From positions 372,001 through 436,000 of the forward strand of contig NZ_BMTS01000003.1 of NCBI RefSeq assembly GCF_014649795.1: a stretch of 64,000 nt of DNA, in the 5' to 3' direction. The DNA is from Streptomyces melanogenes (GTDB lineage: Bacteria; Actinomycetota; Actinomycetes; Streptomycetales; Streptomycetaceae). This document shows, one piece after another, positions 21,853 to 30,512 of this stretch. The notes beneath the pieces are model-generated. The model saw nothing but the letters and a program-made list of their open reading frames with translations. It was not told where the DNA came from and made no database searches. The translations under genes and the position numbers were made by a program. Positions within the stretch are counted from its first letter, which is position 1; each line of letters begins with the position of its first letter.

Positions 21853-23367
21853 TCACTGCGAGCCGCGGAAGTCGTCGCCCTCCACGATCAGACCGCTGAC
21901 CAGCGATCCGGACATCCCGGCGTGCGCGAGCCCGCCGCCGGGGTGGGCCCAGCCACCCGCCAGATACAGGCCCGGCAGCCGCGTCCGGTTGCCCGGGTGC
22001 AGCCGGGTGGCACCGGCCCCGGCCAGCGAGGGCGCCGGGACCGAGCCGCCCTCCGCACCGGTCTCGGCCTCCGTGTCGGCGGGCGTGCGCACCACGCGCC
22101 ACAGGATCCGCTCCCTCAGCCCCGGCACCGCCGCCTCCGCGACCTCCACCAGCCTGTCCGCGTACCGCTCGCGGGCCTGCTCGTCCGTCCAGTCGAACGG
22201 GCCCTGAGGGGGCGCCGTCGCGGTCAGGACGACGGCCTCGTGGGCGTCGTCCGGCCGGGTCGCCGGGTCGTCGGGGCGCAGCACCGTGACCGTCGGCCGT
22301 ATCGCCGGGTGGCGGGTGGTGAAGACCGCCTCGGCCTCCGCCGCCGGGTCGGGGGAGTGCACCACCGTGCGGTGCACCGCGTCGGCCGGGCGCCCGCCGC
22401 GCAGGGCGAGCAGCACCGTGAACCGGCCGGGGGCCAGGTCCGCGACCGGCCGCACATCGCCGTCCTGCCACGGCTCGCGCCCCCGCAGCGGGCCTGAGTC
22501 GGGGCGCGGCTGGGCGGCGAGGACCACCTGGTCGGCCTCCGCCACCTCGCCCCCGGCGAGCTCGACGCCCGCCGCGCGGCCGTCCTTCTCCACGATCCGG
22601 GTGACCTCGGCGTCGAAGACGAAGGCGACCCGGCGCGCCAGGCACCGCTCGTACACCGCGCGCGCCAGCTCCCGCATGCCCCCGCGCACGTACCAACTGC
22701 CGAAGCTCTGTTCCAGGTACGGGAGCAGGCCGGCGCTCGCCGGGGCCGTGCGGGCGTCCAGGCCCTCCGCCAGCGCGTGGCTCGTCAGGAGCTGGGCGAG
22801 CCGGGGGTCGCCCAGCTCCCAGGCGCCGACCTCCGCGAGCGTCGCCGCCTGGCGGGGGGAGCGCAGCAGTCGGCGCTGCTTGGGCGCCGGATACGGGTCG
22901 CGGGCCAGCACCTGCCAGTCGGGCCAGAGCGGCTCCTCCAGGAGCGGACGGCGCGAGCGGTCCCAGGCGTCCCGCGCGCGGCCCAGGAAGTCGCCCCACT
23001 TCTCGCCCGCGCCCGCGCCGAGCGCCCCGTCGAGCGCCGAGACGACGCCCGCGCGCGAGGCGTTGGGCAGCGAGACGTCCGTGCCGTCGGCGAAGAGGTG
23101 GCGGGCGGCCGGGTCGGTCGGGGTGAGCTCGACCCGGTCCTCCAGGGGCTCCTTGCCGGTCTTGAGGAACAGGTCCCGGTAGACCGCGGGCAGGCGCAGC
23201 AGCCCGGGGCCGGTGTCGAACGCGAACCCGTCCCGCTCGAACCTGCCCAGCGCCCCGCCGTACGTCGACGTGCGCTCGTACACCGTCACCCGGTGGCCTG
23301 CCACGGCCAGCCGGGCGGCAGCCGCCATGGCGCCCATCCCGGCGCCGATCACCGCAATCCGTGCCAT
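21853..23367 (-). CDS. CrtI-like FAD-dependent oxidoreductase (phytoene desaturase family)
   Basis: This 504-aa flavoprotein has an N-terminal MARIAVIGAGMGAMAAAARL dinucleotide fold, VTVYERTSTYGGALG, FDTGPGLLRLP, a mid-protein GSWYVRGGMREL and the C-terminal GLYLAGGWAHPGGGLAHAG signature of the CrtI/amine-oxidase superfamily. No other carotenoid gene (crtB, crtE, lycopene cyclase) is nearby, so a carotenoid substrate is not implied. ATG at 23367 is used; TAAAGT (23375-23380) ends 7 nt before it, suggesting a leaderless mRNA. The gene converges with the Tyr/Gln-rich membrane protein gene. Confidence 0.88.
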   Translation of the reverse strand: MARIAVIGAGMGAMAAAARLAVAGHRVTVYERTSTYGGALGRFERDGFAFDTGPGLLRLPAVYRDLFLKTGKEPLEDRVELTPTDPAARHLFADGTDVSLPNASRAGVVSALDGALGAGAGEKWGDFLGRARDAWDRSRRPLLEEPLWPDWQVLARDPYPAPKQRRLLRSPRQAATLAEVGAWELGDPRLAQLLTSHALAEGLDARTAPASAGLLPYLEQSFGSWYVRGGMRELARAVYERCLARRVAFVFDAEVTRIVEKDGRAAGVELAGGEVAEADQVVLAAQPRPDSGPLRGREPWQDGDVRPVADLAPGRFTVLLALRGGRPADAVHRTVVHSPDPAAEAEAVFTTRHPAIRPTVTVLRPDDPATRPDDAHEAVVLTATAPPQGPFDWTDEQARERYADRLVEVAEAAVPGLRERILWRVVRTPADTEAETGAEGGSVPAPSLAGAGATRLHPGNRTRLPGLYLAGGWAHPGGGLAHAGMSGSLVSGLIVEGDDFRGSQ

Positions 23368-23421
23368 GCCAGCGACTTTATCGGCCGCCACTGACAACGC
23401 CGGTGCCCGGGCCGGGCGCGC

Positions 23422-24111
23422 TCAGCGCGGCGGGCCGTGCTCCCCGGCCGCGGCCAGCCGCTTCTCTTCCCGGCGTTGGGCGCGGCGGCGCCGGAAGCGG
23501 CGGATCCGGCTCCAGAGGAAGACCAGTATCACCACGCCGAGCACCAGCAGCGTGCCCGCGATCACGGCCGCGGCGACCGGGTGGAAGATCGCGAAACTTA
23601 TGATCCCGGCGACGCCCAGGTCCTCGGCCGTGCTCAGCGCGATGTTGCTGAACGGCTCGGGCGAGGTGTTCACCGCCATCCGCGTCCCGGCCTTGACCAG
23701 ATGGCTCGTCAGCGCCGTCGAGCCGCCGATCGCGCCCGCCGCCAGATCCGGCAGCGACCCGCTCTGCCCGGCGAGCAGCGCGCCCACCACGGCGCCCGCG
23801 ACCGGCCTGATCACCGTGTGCACGGAGTCCCAGACCGAGTCGACGTACGGGATCTTGTCGGCCACGGCCTCGCAGAGGAAGAGCACGCCCGCGACGATCA
23901 GGACGTCGGGGCGCTGGAGCGCGTCGGGCACCTCGTCGGTGACGCCGGTCGCGCCGAAGATGCCGAGCAGCAGGACCACGGCGTACGCGTTGACCCCGCT
24001 GGCCCAGCCGCTGGTGAACACCAGGGGGAGTACGGACACGGACGCGATCGTAACCAGTTCCGACTTCTTCGGACTGGGGTTGAGCACGGACGCCTGAGTA
24101 TCCGTACTCAC
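23422..24111 (-). CDS. DUF4126 family membrane protein
   Basis: This 229-aa integral membrane protein has about six hydrophobic segments, including SVLPLVFTSGWASGVNAYAV, VLIVAGVLFLCEAVADKIPY, VIRPVAGAVVGALLAG and VAAAVIAGTLLVLGVVILVF. It ends in a basic tail (RRFRRRRAQRREEKR). The SGWASGVNAY, ADKIPYVDS.WD and IGGSTA patterns match DUF4126, a family of unknown function. GTG at 24111 is chosen since the longer frame upstream is Pro/Arg-rich non-coding-like sequence. Confidence 0.82.
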   Translation of the reverse strand: MSTDTQASVLNPSPKKSELVTIASVSVLPLVFTSGWASGVNAYAVVLLLGIFGATGVTDEVPDALQRPDVLIVAGVLFLCEAVADKIPYVDSVWDSVHTVIRPVAGAVVGALLAGQSGSLPDLAAGAIGGSTALTSHLVKAGTRMAVNTSPEPFSNIALSTAEDLGVAGIISFAIFHPVAAAVIAGTLLVLGVVILVFLWSRIRRFRRRRAQRREEKRLAAAGEHGPPR

Positions 24112-24436
24112 AAGATGAGATGAGTAATTGCGCGGATGGGTTCCCACCTGCGCGGACGGGAGAGTGGAGGGCACGGAGGGGGCAGGCGCGCCCGTACCGC
24201 CGACACGGGGCGGCGGAACGGCGCGGCTCCCCTGACGAACGGGGCACGGGGGGTACGGGGGTACTTGAAGTGCCCAGAGCGACGTACGGGGGACGTGTTC
24301 CGCGGAAATACGCCGGTGCGGCGAGGCCCAGGGGGGATCGGGGCCTCGCCGCACCGGTGTTTCCACTGCTTTCACCGGTCGCGAGCAGAGTTATTTTCCG
24401 TGAGTTTCTGCTGCTTCCACGCGCGCGTGGACGGAG
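24112..24436. other. Gene-free stretch with a strong hairpin
   Basis: The 325 nt between the DUF4126 gene start and the TetR stop contain the hairpin listed at 24313-24357 and presumably the DUF4126 promoter. No frame in it has coding character, and no other motif was recognised. Confidence 0.6.
24313..24357 (-). terminator. Terminator after the TetR operon
   Basis: A 17-bp perfect stem, CCGGTGCGGCGAGGCCC with its complement, surrounds an 11-nt loop. It lies 79 nt after the TetR stop on the minus strand. It could act in both directions. Confidence 0.75.
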
Positions 24437-25042
24437 TCAGCGGCCGCTGACCCGCCCGTGCAGCAGCCGGGAGAGGGCCGCGTGCACCTCGTCCAGGGAG
24501 CGCTCGCTCTGGAAGGCCTGCCAGTCGAGCGCGGCCACCAGGACCATCCCGACCAGCGCGGCCGCCGTGAGCGGGATGTCGATCTCCTCGCTCAGCTCGC
24601 CCTCCGCCACGGCCTCGCGCAGCACCGTCTCGACGACGGCGACCGCCTCCTGGCGCACCACCATCAAGGTGGACTGCCAGGCCCGGTTGGTCCGCCACAG
24701 CTCCGCCACGTACAGCTGGGTGAAGGCCGGATAGCGGTGGATGAACTCCAGGCCCGCCCGGATCATCGCGTCCAGCGCCTCGACCCTGCTGCCACCGCGC
24801 GCGTGGGTGACGTCGGCCGCCTCCTGGAGGGAGGCGGTGAGCAGCCCCACGCCGTGCCGCAGCAGCTCCTCGAACAGCTCGGTCTTGCTCTTGAAGTTGT
24901 AGTAGACGGTGCCCTTGGCGACACCGGCCCGCTCCGCGATCTCGTCGACGGTGGTCGCCGAGAACCCCTGCTCGGCGATGAGCGTCACCGCCGCCTCGTA
25001 GAGCTTCTGCCGGGTCGCCTGCCGTCTGGTGCTGCTGTCCAT
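24437..25042 (-). CDS. TetR-family transcriptional regulator
   Basis: This 201-aa repressor has an N-terminal helix-turn-helix (about 8-55: LYEAAVTLIAEQGFSATTVD, then ERAGVAKGTVYYNFKSKTEL) and an alpha-helical ligand-binding domain. It is the last gene of an operon with the degenerate ABC ATPase and the YhgE/Pip membrane protein. The palindrome ACTGAC-TG-GTCAGT at that operon's promoter is a natural candidate for its operator, giving autoregulation. ATG at 25042 is used; a GTG 15 nt upstream is possible. Confidence 0.92.
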   Translation of the reverse strand: MDSSTRRQATRQKLYEAAVTLIAEQGFSATTVDEIAERAGVAKGTVYYNFKSKTELFEELLRHGVGLLTASLQEAADVTHARGGSRVEALDAMIRAGLEFIHRYPAFTQLYVAELWRTNRAWQSTLMVVRQEAVAVVETVLREAVAEGELSEEIDIPLTAAALVGMVLVAALDWQAFQSERSLDEVHAALSRLLHGRVSGR

Positions 25043-25070
25043 GCGGTCGATTCTCACAGGTCCGGCGCTC

Positions 25071-27155
25071 CTAGAGGGTCAGCTCGGGGTGGAGCCGGTC
25101 GAGCGTCCAGACCTGCTTCTTGCGGGCCGACAAGGCGGTCAGCGCCAGCGTGCCCACCGTGAAGGCGACCAGCACCGCGCAGCCCTGCCACACCGGCCCG
25201 AGCCCGCCGCCCGTGATCAGCCGCCGCAGCCCCTCGACGACGTAACTCATCGGCAGGTACGGGTGGATCGCGTTGAAGAACGCCGGGCTGGTCTGCACCG
25301 GGTAGGTGCCGCCCGCCGAGGTCAGCTGGAGCATCAGGAAGGCGAGCACCAGGATCCGTCCGGCCGCCCCGAAGCGGGCGTTGAGCCACTGCACGATCGC
25401 CGCGAAGCAGCACGAGACGAGCGCGAGGAAGCCGATGGTCCCGGCGGTGCGCTCCATCTGGAGGCCGAGCGCGAAGTGCAGCACCGCCATCAGCGCGCCC
25501 ACCTGGAGCACTCCGACCGCCGCCACCGGCAGCCAGCCCGCCAGCGCGATCCGCCAGGCCGACGCGCCCGCCGCGAGCGCCCGCCGGTTGAGCGGCTGGA
25601 TCAGCATGTACGCGACCATCGCACCCACCCAGAGGGAGAGCGGGATGAAGTACGGGGCGAATCCGGTGCCGTAGTTGGGCGCCTTGTGCAGCGCCTGCGA
25701 GGCGAGCTTGACCGGGTCGGCCATCACGTCGGTGCGCTTGTCGCGCTCCTGCTTGTCGTAGTCGGGGATCTTGCCGACGCCGTCGTGCAGACCGCCCGCC
25801 AGCTGGGCCGAGCCGTCGGAGAGCTTGAGCAGCCCGCCGTCGAGCGTGCCCGCGCCCTTCTTGAGCTTGCCGACGCCCGTGTCGAGGTCGCCCGCGCCCG
25901 TCTTGGCGGAGGTCAGCCCCTTGTGCAGGGTGCCCGCGCCCTTGGCGACCTCCTTGGCGCCCTTGTTGAGGGCGTTGACGTCGCCGACGGCCTTGTCGAG
26001 GTCCCTGGCGAGCGTCGGCGCGTTCTTGGCGAGCCGGCGCGCCTGCTTCTGGAGTTCGACCAGGTTCTTGTCGAGCGTCTTGAAGTCGCTGTTCTGGTCC
26101 TTGACCACCGCGTTGAGGTCCTCGGCGAGGGTGGCCGCGGTGGCCGCCGCCTTCTTGGCGCGCTTGAGCTCCGGGCAGGCCGGGCCGGGCGTCGCGGAGG
26201 ACTCGCACAGCTTGCCGTAGACCGTGTTCAGGTCGTTCGACGCCTTGCGGGCGCCGGTCGCGGCGGCGGGCGCCGCCCTGATCACCTCGGCCAGGTGGTC
26301 GCGGACCGGCCCCACCGAGTCGTCGACCAGCTTGGCCGTGTCCCCGATGGCCTTGGCGTTCTCCTTCAGGAACGGACGCGCCTCGTCCGCCGCCGTGTTG
26401 ACCTTGTTCGCCAGGGTCTGGGTGCCGGCCGCGACCTGGCGGGCGCCGTCCTCCAGGTCGGCGGAGCCGGTGTTGAGCTTCTTGATGCCGCCCGCAAGCT
26501 TGCCGCTGCCGGACTTGGCGTCGCTCAGCCCGTCGGCGAGGTCCTTGGAGCCCTGCTTCGCCTTGCCGAGGCCGCCCTTGAGGTCGGCTGCGCCCTTGGC
26601 GGCCTTCTCGGTGGCGTCGTGCAGGTCGGAGAACGAGATGAAGATCTTGTCCAGGAAGGAGCGGGAGGCCTTGGCGGAGGCCGCCGAGCGCACCTCGGAG
26701 AAGACCGTGCGGGAGATGGACCCCACGATGTAGTTGTTGGCGTCGTTGGTGCGCACCTGGAGGGCGCCCGTCTCCGGCGAGTCCCCGGAGCTCGACGCGA
26801 TCCGCTCGCTGAAGTCCGCGGGCATCGTCAGGGAGAGGTAGTACGTGCCGTCCTCGACGCCCTTGCGCGCCTCCTCGTCGCTCACCTCGCGCCAGTCGAA
26901 CGTCTTGCTCTGGCGCAGCCGCTCGGCGATGCCGTCACCGGCGGCGATCTTCTGGCCGCCCGCGGTCGCGCCCTTGTCCTCGTTGACCAGCGCGACCGGT
27001 ACCCGGTCGAGCCGCCCGTACGGGTCCCAGAACGACCACAGGTAGAGCGCCCCGTACAGCAGCGGCAACAGCAGGAGCGCCACCAGCGCCGCGCGCGGCA
27101 GCTTCCCCCTGCCGAACCGCTTCAGCTCAAGCGCGGCCAGTCGTGGCGAACGCAT
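25071..27155 (-). CDS. YhgE/Pip-domain membrane protein
   Basis: The 694-aa protein has one N-terminal membrane helix (about 20-42, ending LLYGALYLWSFWDPYG). An extracellular domain follows with PVALVNEDKGA and VEDGTYYLSLTMPADFSERI. A long helical region (about 185-480) carries many heptad-like AADLKGGLGKAKQGSKDLADG repeats, and there are five to six C-terminal membrane helices. That is the YhgE/Pip layout, shared with phage-infection protein and related to type VII secretion or export-linked proteins. Its start overlaps the ATPase gene by 29 nt. The cargo, if any, is unknown; efflux is inferred from the ATPase and TetR neighbours. Confidence 0.88.
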   Translation of the reverse strand: MRSPRLAALELKRFGRGKLPRAALVALLLLPLLYGALYLWSFWDPYGRLDRVPVALVNEDKGATAGGQKIAAGDGIAERLRQSKTFDWREVSDEEARKGVEDGTYYLSLTMPADFSERIASSSGDSPETGALQVRTNDANNYIVGSISRTVFSEVRSAASAKASRSFLDKIFISFSDLHDATEKAAKGAADLKGGLGKAKQGSKDLADGLSDAKSGSGKLAGGIKKLNTGSADLEDGARQVAAGTQTLANKVNTAADEARPFLKENAKAIGDTAKLVDDSVGPVRDHLAEVIRAAPAAATGARKASNDLNTVYGKLCESSATPGPACPELKRAKKAAATAATLAEDLNAVVKDQNSDFKTLDKNLVELQKQARRLAKNAPTLARDLDKAVGDVNALNKGAKEVAKGAGTLHKGLTSAKTGAGDLDTGVGKLKKGAGTLDGGLLKLSDGSAQLAGGLHDGVGKIPDYDKQERDKRTDVMADPVKLASQALHKAPNYGTGFAPYFIPLSLWVGAMVAYMLIQPLNRRALAAGASAWRIALAGWLPVAAVGVLQVGALMAVLHFALGLQMERTAGTIGFLALVSCCFAAIVQWLNARFGAAGRILVLAFLMLQLTSAGGTYPVQTSPAFFNAIHPYLPMSYVVEGLRRLITGGGLGPVWQGCAVLVAFTVGTLALTALSARKKQVWTLDRLHPELTL

Positions 27156-27897
27156 CCCCCGCCCCCTCCTCGTGCTCGTCGTGCTTGCTTTCCGTACTCC
27201 GTACGGTGATGTCGGCGTCCCCGGGCGCCTGGCTGCAGACGGCGATCACCGTCGTACCGGCGTCCGCGACCGACCGCAGCAGCGCCCAGGCCTCGGCGCG
27301 CTCGGCGTCGGAGAGCTTCAGGTCGGTGTCGTCGACGCCGAGCAGCCGAGGCCGGCCCATCAGCCCGAGCGCCACGGACAGGCGCAGCGCCTCAAGACGC
27401 TCCAGATCGCGTACGGACGTGCGCTCGCCCTTCGGCAGCGCGGCGAGGTCCAGGCCCGCGGCCTTCAGCGCCTCGTCGATCGCGGCCCTGGCGGTGGTGC
27501 GGCGCTCGGCGGGCGTGCGCAGCAGGGCGCGTACGGACCCGTCGAAGCGGCGCTGGAGCAGCGCCCGTTCGCGCAGGTGCTCGGCGACGGTCAGGGCGGG
27601 GTCGAGGTCGCTGACCCCCGGGACCGGGCCGAGCGCGCTGAACCGGCGGACGGCGGACATCCGGCGCGGCAGCCGCTCGCCGCCGACCTCGGCCTGGCCC
27701 TCGGTGGGTTTCATCCGGCCGGTGAGGGCCAGCAGCAGACAGGTGCGCCCGGAGCCGGAGGGGCCCTCGACGGCGACGAGCGAGCCGGGCGCGGCGTCCA
27801 GCCGCACGCCCCGGAAGACCCAGCCGCGCGGCCCCTTGAGCCCGAAGTCCTCGGCGGTGACGCCTGCCCCGTGCGGGCTGTCCACGTTCCCCCCCAT
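27127..27897 (-). CDS. ABC-type ATPase with degenerate motifs
   Basis: This 256-aa ABC-like nucleotide-binding protein is first in the operon. The P-loop reads GPSGSGRT (45-52), with Arg51 where Lys is normal. The LSGGQ signature is not recognisable (the region is SVRDLERLEALRLSVAL), and the Walker B is PRLLGVDDTD without the usual catalytic Glu. The switch His is replaced (IAVCSQ). It therefore may bind nucleotide but hydrolyse it poorly, or serve a structural role. ATG at 27897 lies just below a strong promoter and a TetR-type operator. It probably pairs with the YhgE/Pip protein. Confidence 0.82.
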   Translation of the reverse strand: MGGNVDSPHGAGVTAEDFGLKGPRGWVFRGVRLDAAPGSLVAVEGPSGSGRTCLLLALTGRMKPTEGQAEVGGERLPRRMSAVRRFSALGPVPGVSDLDPALTVAEHLRERALLQRRFDGSVRALLRTPAERRTTARAAIDEALKAAGLDLAALPKGERTSVRDLERLEALRLSVALGLMGRPRLLGVDDTDLKLSDAERAEAWALLRSVADAGTTVIAVCSQAPGDADITVRSTESKHDEHEEGAGDAFATTGRA

Positions 27898-27904
27898 TCT
27901 TTGA

Positions 27905-27952
27905 ACTGACTGGTCAGTACAAAAGATAGCCCGAACCTGCGTACGGGACAAA
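27905..27952 (-). promoter_or_regulatory. Promoter and TetR-type operator of the ATPase-YhgE-TetR operon
   Basis: On the minus strand TTTGTC (27947-27952), an 18-nt spacer and TATCTT (27923-27928) form a good housekeeping promoter. The palindrome ACTGAC-TG-GTCAGT at 27905-27918 covers the expected transcription start. This is the classic position for repression by the operon's own TetR protein. Confidence 0.75.
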
Positions 27953-28062
27953 GGGGCAGGTCAAGGGTGGGAGCGGGGCGGGCGACGGCCGATTGTCAGT
28001 GGTGGCCCTCACGATGGACACATACGGCCACAGCGCCGTCACACGACGACAGGAGGTTCGTC

Positions 28063-28590
28063 ATGGCCAGCCACCGCGCGGCAGCCGCTCACCGGCGCCG
28101 CCCCACCGGCCCTGCCCCCTCACTGAACGGTGCCGCGAGCGACATCCACCCGGTGCTGCGCCGGGACGGTGCGCCACCCGCCGCCCTCGACCTGCTCGCC
28201 CAGGCCCGCAGCGGTCTGGACGAGGCCGCCGTGCTCGACACCCCCAACGAGCGGTACGCGACGGCGCACCTGGCCGCCCTGCGCACCGCGGCCGCCGTGC
28301 TCGCCGCCCGGGGCCGCCCCGAGACCGCCCCGCGCCGCCGCCAGCGGATCCGCAGCGCGTGGGAGGTGCTGCCCGAGATAGCGCCCGAACTGACCGAGTG
28401 GAGCGCGCTGTTCGCCTCCGGCGCCACCCGCCGGGCCCGCGCCGAGGCGGGCATCCAGGGCGCGGCCACCGGCCGCGACGCCGACGACCTGATCCGCGAC
28501 GCCGCGATGTTCCTGCGCCTGGTCGAGCGCCTCCTCGTCCTCCAGCCCGTGCTGCCCCAGCCCAGGACCCGGGAGCCGGACGCGGGGTGA
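28063..28590 (+). CDS. SAV_6107-type helical (HEPN-like) protein
   Basis: This 175-aa protein is rich in Ala and Arg and almost entirely helical. Its LDLLAQARSGLDEAAVLDTP, then NERYATAHLAALRTAAAVLA and RIRSAWEVLPEIAPELTEWS segments match the SAV_6107 HEPN-like family of actinobacteria as I recall it. Function is unknown. ATG at 28063 has a perfect AGGAGG 7 nt upstream, and the longer in-frame start is therefore rejected. Confidence 0.8.
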   Translation: MASHRAAAAHRRRPTGPAPSLNGAASDIHPVLRRDGAPPAALDLLAQARSGLDEAAVLDTPNERYATAHLAALRTAAAVLAARGRPETAPRRRQRIRSAWEVLPEIAPELTEWSALFASGATRRARAEAGIQGAATGRDADDLIRDAAMFLRLVERLLVLQPVLPQPRTREPDAG

Positions 28591-28732
28591 GGAGGGGGCC
28601 TGGACGGCGACGGGGGTGCGGTGAGGTGCGGGGATGAGCCGGGGGAGGCCCGCGAGGCAATAGGGTGGACGGGCCTTCACCGTTCTTTGCCCCGCCGTCC
28701 CGCGGCGGCGCCGCGCCGAGGAGTCAACTGCC

Positions 28733-29491
28733 GTGCCGGACCCCATGCGCCCCCGCGCCTCTCTCCGTACCGCCGTGGTCTGGGAGGTCCTCAAGGACGC
28801 CCTCGACCGCCGGGTCAAGGCCACCGGGCGCGAGGCGCTGGACGTCCTGGACACCGGTGGCGGCTCGGGCAACTTCGCCGTGCCCGTCGCCCGCCTCGGC
28901 CACCGGGTCACCGTGGTCGACCCCAGCCCGAACGCGCTGTTCGCCCTTGAGCGCCGGGCCGCCGAGGCCGGGGTGGCCGACCGGGTCCGCGGCGTCCAGG
29001 GCGATGTGCTCGGCCTGTTCGACGTGGTCGAGCGCGGCGGCTACGACGCGGTCCTCTGCCACGGCGTCCTCGAGTACGTCGAGGACCCGGCCGAGGGCGT
29101 GCGCAACGCGGTCGACGCGCTGCGCTCCGAGGGGGCGCTGAGCCTGCTCGCCGCCGGACTCGGCGGCGCCGTGCTCGCCCGCGCGCTCGCCGGGCACTTC
29201 ACCGAGGCCCGCCGGGCCCTGGGCGACCCGGCCGGGCGCTGGGGCGACGGCGACCCGGTGCCCCGGCGGTTCACGGCCGAGCAGCTCACCGAGCTGGTCG
29301 CCGCGACCGGCGTGGAGGTGGGCGCGGTGCACGGCGTGCGGGTCTTCGCGGACCTGGTCCCCGGGGTCCTCGTGGACACCGAGCCGGGCGCCCTGGACGC
29401 CCTGCTGAAGCTGGAGGCGGCCGCCGCCGAGCTCCCCGCGTTCCACTCCGTGGCGACGCAGTTGCACGTCCTGGGCGAGAAGCGCGCCTGA
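28733..29491 (+). CDS. SAM-dependent methyltransferase
   Basis: This class I methyltransferase has 252 aa. Motif I is LDVLDTGGGSGNFAVPVA, followed by VTVVDPSPNALFALERRA, GVQGDVLGLFD and YDAVLCHGVLEYVEDPAEG. The C-terminal half has FTAEQLTELVAATGVEV. The overall pattern is like CmoM/SmtA-type enzymes, which modify tRNA wobble uridines, but substrate cannot be fixed from sequence. GTG at 28733 follows GAGGAG. Confidence 0.85.
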   Translation: MPDPMRPRASLRTAVVWEVLKDALDRRVKATGREALDVLDTGGGSGNFAVPVARLGHRVTVVDPSPNALFALERRAAEAGVADRVRGVQGDVLGLFDVVERGGYDAVLCHGVLEYVEDPAEGVRNAVDALRSEGALSLLAAGLGGAVLARALAGHFTEARRALGDPAGRWGDGDPVPRRFTAEQLTELVAATGVEVGAVHGVRVFADLVPGVLVDTEPGALDALLKLEAAAAELPAFHSVATQLHVLGEKRA

Positions 29492-29833
29492 CCCCCGTCC
29501 GGCCGCTCGGGCGGCTCCGGTGCGCCCGGTCGGCCCGGCCCCCGTCACACGCCCGGCCGTCCCCGCGCTGATCAGCGGCGCTGTCCCGGACGGCGTAGCG
29601 GCATGGAGTACGCCACAGGCCCCCCGATCGGCGGCTTCGCCCCGTATGATCGGGGTACAACGTCCGGCATGGCGGGTCGTTCGATGGGGAATCCACTCCC
29701 CACCGGGCGGGCCGCCGTGGCGGCTCGGATTGGCGAATTGGCGTAGAGGGCGGGTTTCACGGGGGCGATTCCCTGCCTATCCTGAAGGGGCCGCATCCGG
29801 TCGCCCCCCGCGACCGACGAGTAGGAGGACTCC
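29492..29833. other. Gene-free stretch holding the DUF3040 promoter
   Basis: No frame in these 342 nt looks coding. A TTTCAC (29755-29760), 17-nt spacer and TATCCT (29778-29783) form a plausible promoter about 45 nt before the DUF3040 gene. Otherwise nothing distinctive was recognised. Confidence 0.55.
29755..29783 (+). promoter_or_regulatory. Promoter of the DUF3040 gene
   Basis: TTTCAC - 17 nt - TATCCT, with transcription expected near 29790 and an AGGAGGA ribosome site before the GTG at 29834. Confidence 0.5.
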
Positions 29834-30232
29834 GTGCCGCTCTCGGAGCACGAGCAGCGCATGCTCGAGCAGATGGAGCGAGCGCTGTACGCCGAAGATC
29901 CCAAGTTCGCGACAGCGCTTGAGGGAAGCGGGCTGCGTACGTACACCCGACGACGGGTCTACCAGGCGGTCGCTGGCTTCCTGGTGGGTATCGCGCTCCT
30001 CATGATTGGTATCGGGCAGGGGATCTGGATCAGCGTGGTCGGGTTCCTCATCATGCTCGGCTGTGCCGTGCTCGCGGTCACCGGCTGGCGCAAGGCGCCA
30101 CGGCGCGGTGAGCAGCCCGCGGGCGGTGGTGCGGTGGCGCGGCCTGCGGCGCGCACGCGCGCACCGAAGCGGTCGATGATGGACCGCATCGAGCAGCGCT
30201 GGCAGCGGCGCCGCGACGAAGGCGGCCGCTAG
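29834..30232 (+). CDS. DUF3040 membrane protein
   Basis: This 132-aa protein begins MPLSEHEQRMLEQMERALYA, the hallmark of DUF3040. Two membrane helices follow (about 43-60 and 62-82: AGFLVGIALLMIGIGQGIWI and VVGFLIMLGCAVLAVTGW), then a basic Ala/Arg-rich tail. Function is unknown. In actinobacteria the family typically sits a few genes ahead of the rsmH/fts cluster, as here. GTG at 29834 follows AGGAGGA. Confidence 0.9.
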   Translation: MPLSEHEQRMLEQMERALYAEDPKFATALEGSGLRTYTRRRVYQAVAGFLVGIALLMIGIGQGIWISVVGFLIMLGCAVLAVTGWRKAPRRGEQPAGGGAVARPAARTRAPKRSMMDRIEQRWQRRRDEGGR

Positions 30233-30257
30233 GCCCTGCGGGGCTGCAAGCTTGGAC

Positions 30258-30300
30258 ACGGCTGAGGGGCGACCACCGACGGTGGTCGCCCCTCAGCCGT
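30258..30300 (+). terminator. Terminator after the DUF3040 gene
   Basis: A 20-bp perfect stem starting ACGGCTGAGGGGCGACCACC, with a GAC loop and exact complement, lies 25 nt after the DUF3040 stop. It may also stop the convergent tgpA-like transcript. Confidence 0.85.
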
Positions 30301-30305
30301 ACCCG

Positions 30306-30447
30306 CTCGGCCTGCGGCCTTTGCTCGTCCTCAAGCGCCGGACGGGCTGATTGATCGGCCCCGGCCCCGATTGCTGCCGCCTTGCCGTGCGGGCCATCGC
30401 CTCGGCCTGCGGCCGTCGCTCGTCCTCACACGCCGGACGGGCTGATT
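30306..30447 (+). repeat. Two direct copies of a dispersed intergenic repeat
   Basis: CTCGGCCTGCGGCC and the following GCTCGTCCTCAAGCGCCGGA / CGGGCTGATTG block occur at 30306-30353. They recur with small changes (CACACGCC for CAAGCGCC) at 30401-30447. The unit resembles a repeat that I recall as common between Streptomyces genes. A CGGCGCTTGAAGG at 30469-30481 looks like a partial inverted copy. Confidence 0.7.
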
Positions 30448-30512
30448 GGTTGCCCGCCCGGCGCTTGAAGGGAAACCGGCCCTGCCGAAGGGACTCCGGC
30501 CCCTTCAGGGAC

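Noticed and set aside
21853..23367. Assignment of a carotenoid biosynthesis cluster
   Set aside because: Only one CrtI-like gene is present, without phytoene synthase, cyclase or prenyl synthase neighbours, so the pathway is not supported.
27127..27897. Treating the ATP-binding protein as a normal ABC exporter subunit
   Set aside because: Key residues of the P-loop, signature, Walker B and switch region deviate, so motor function is not assumed.
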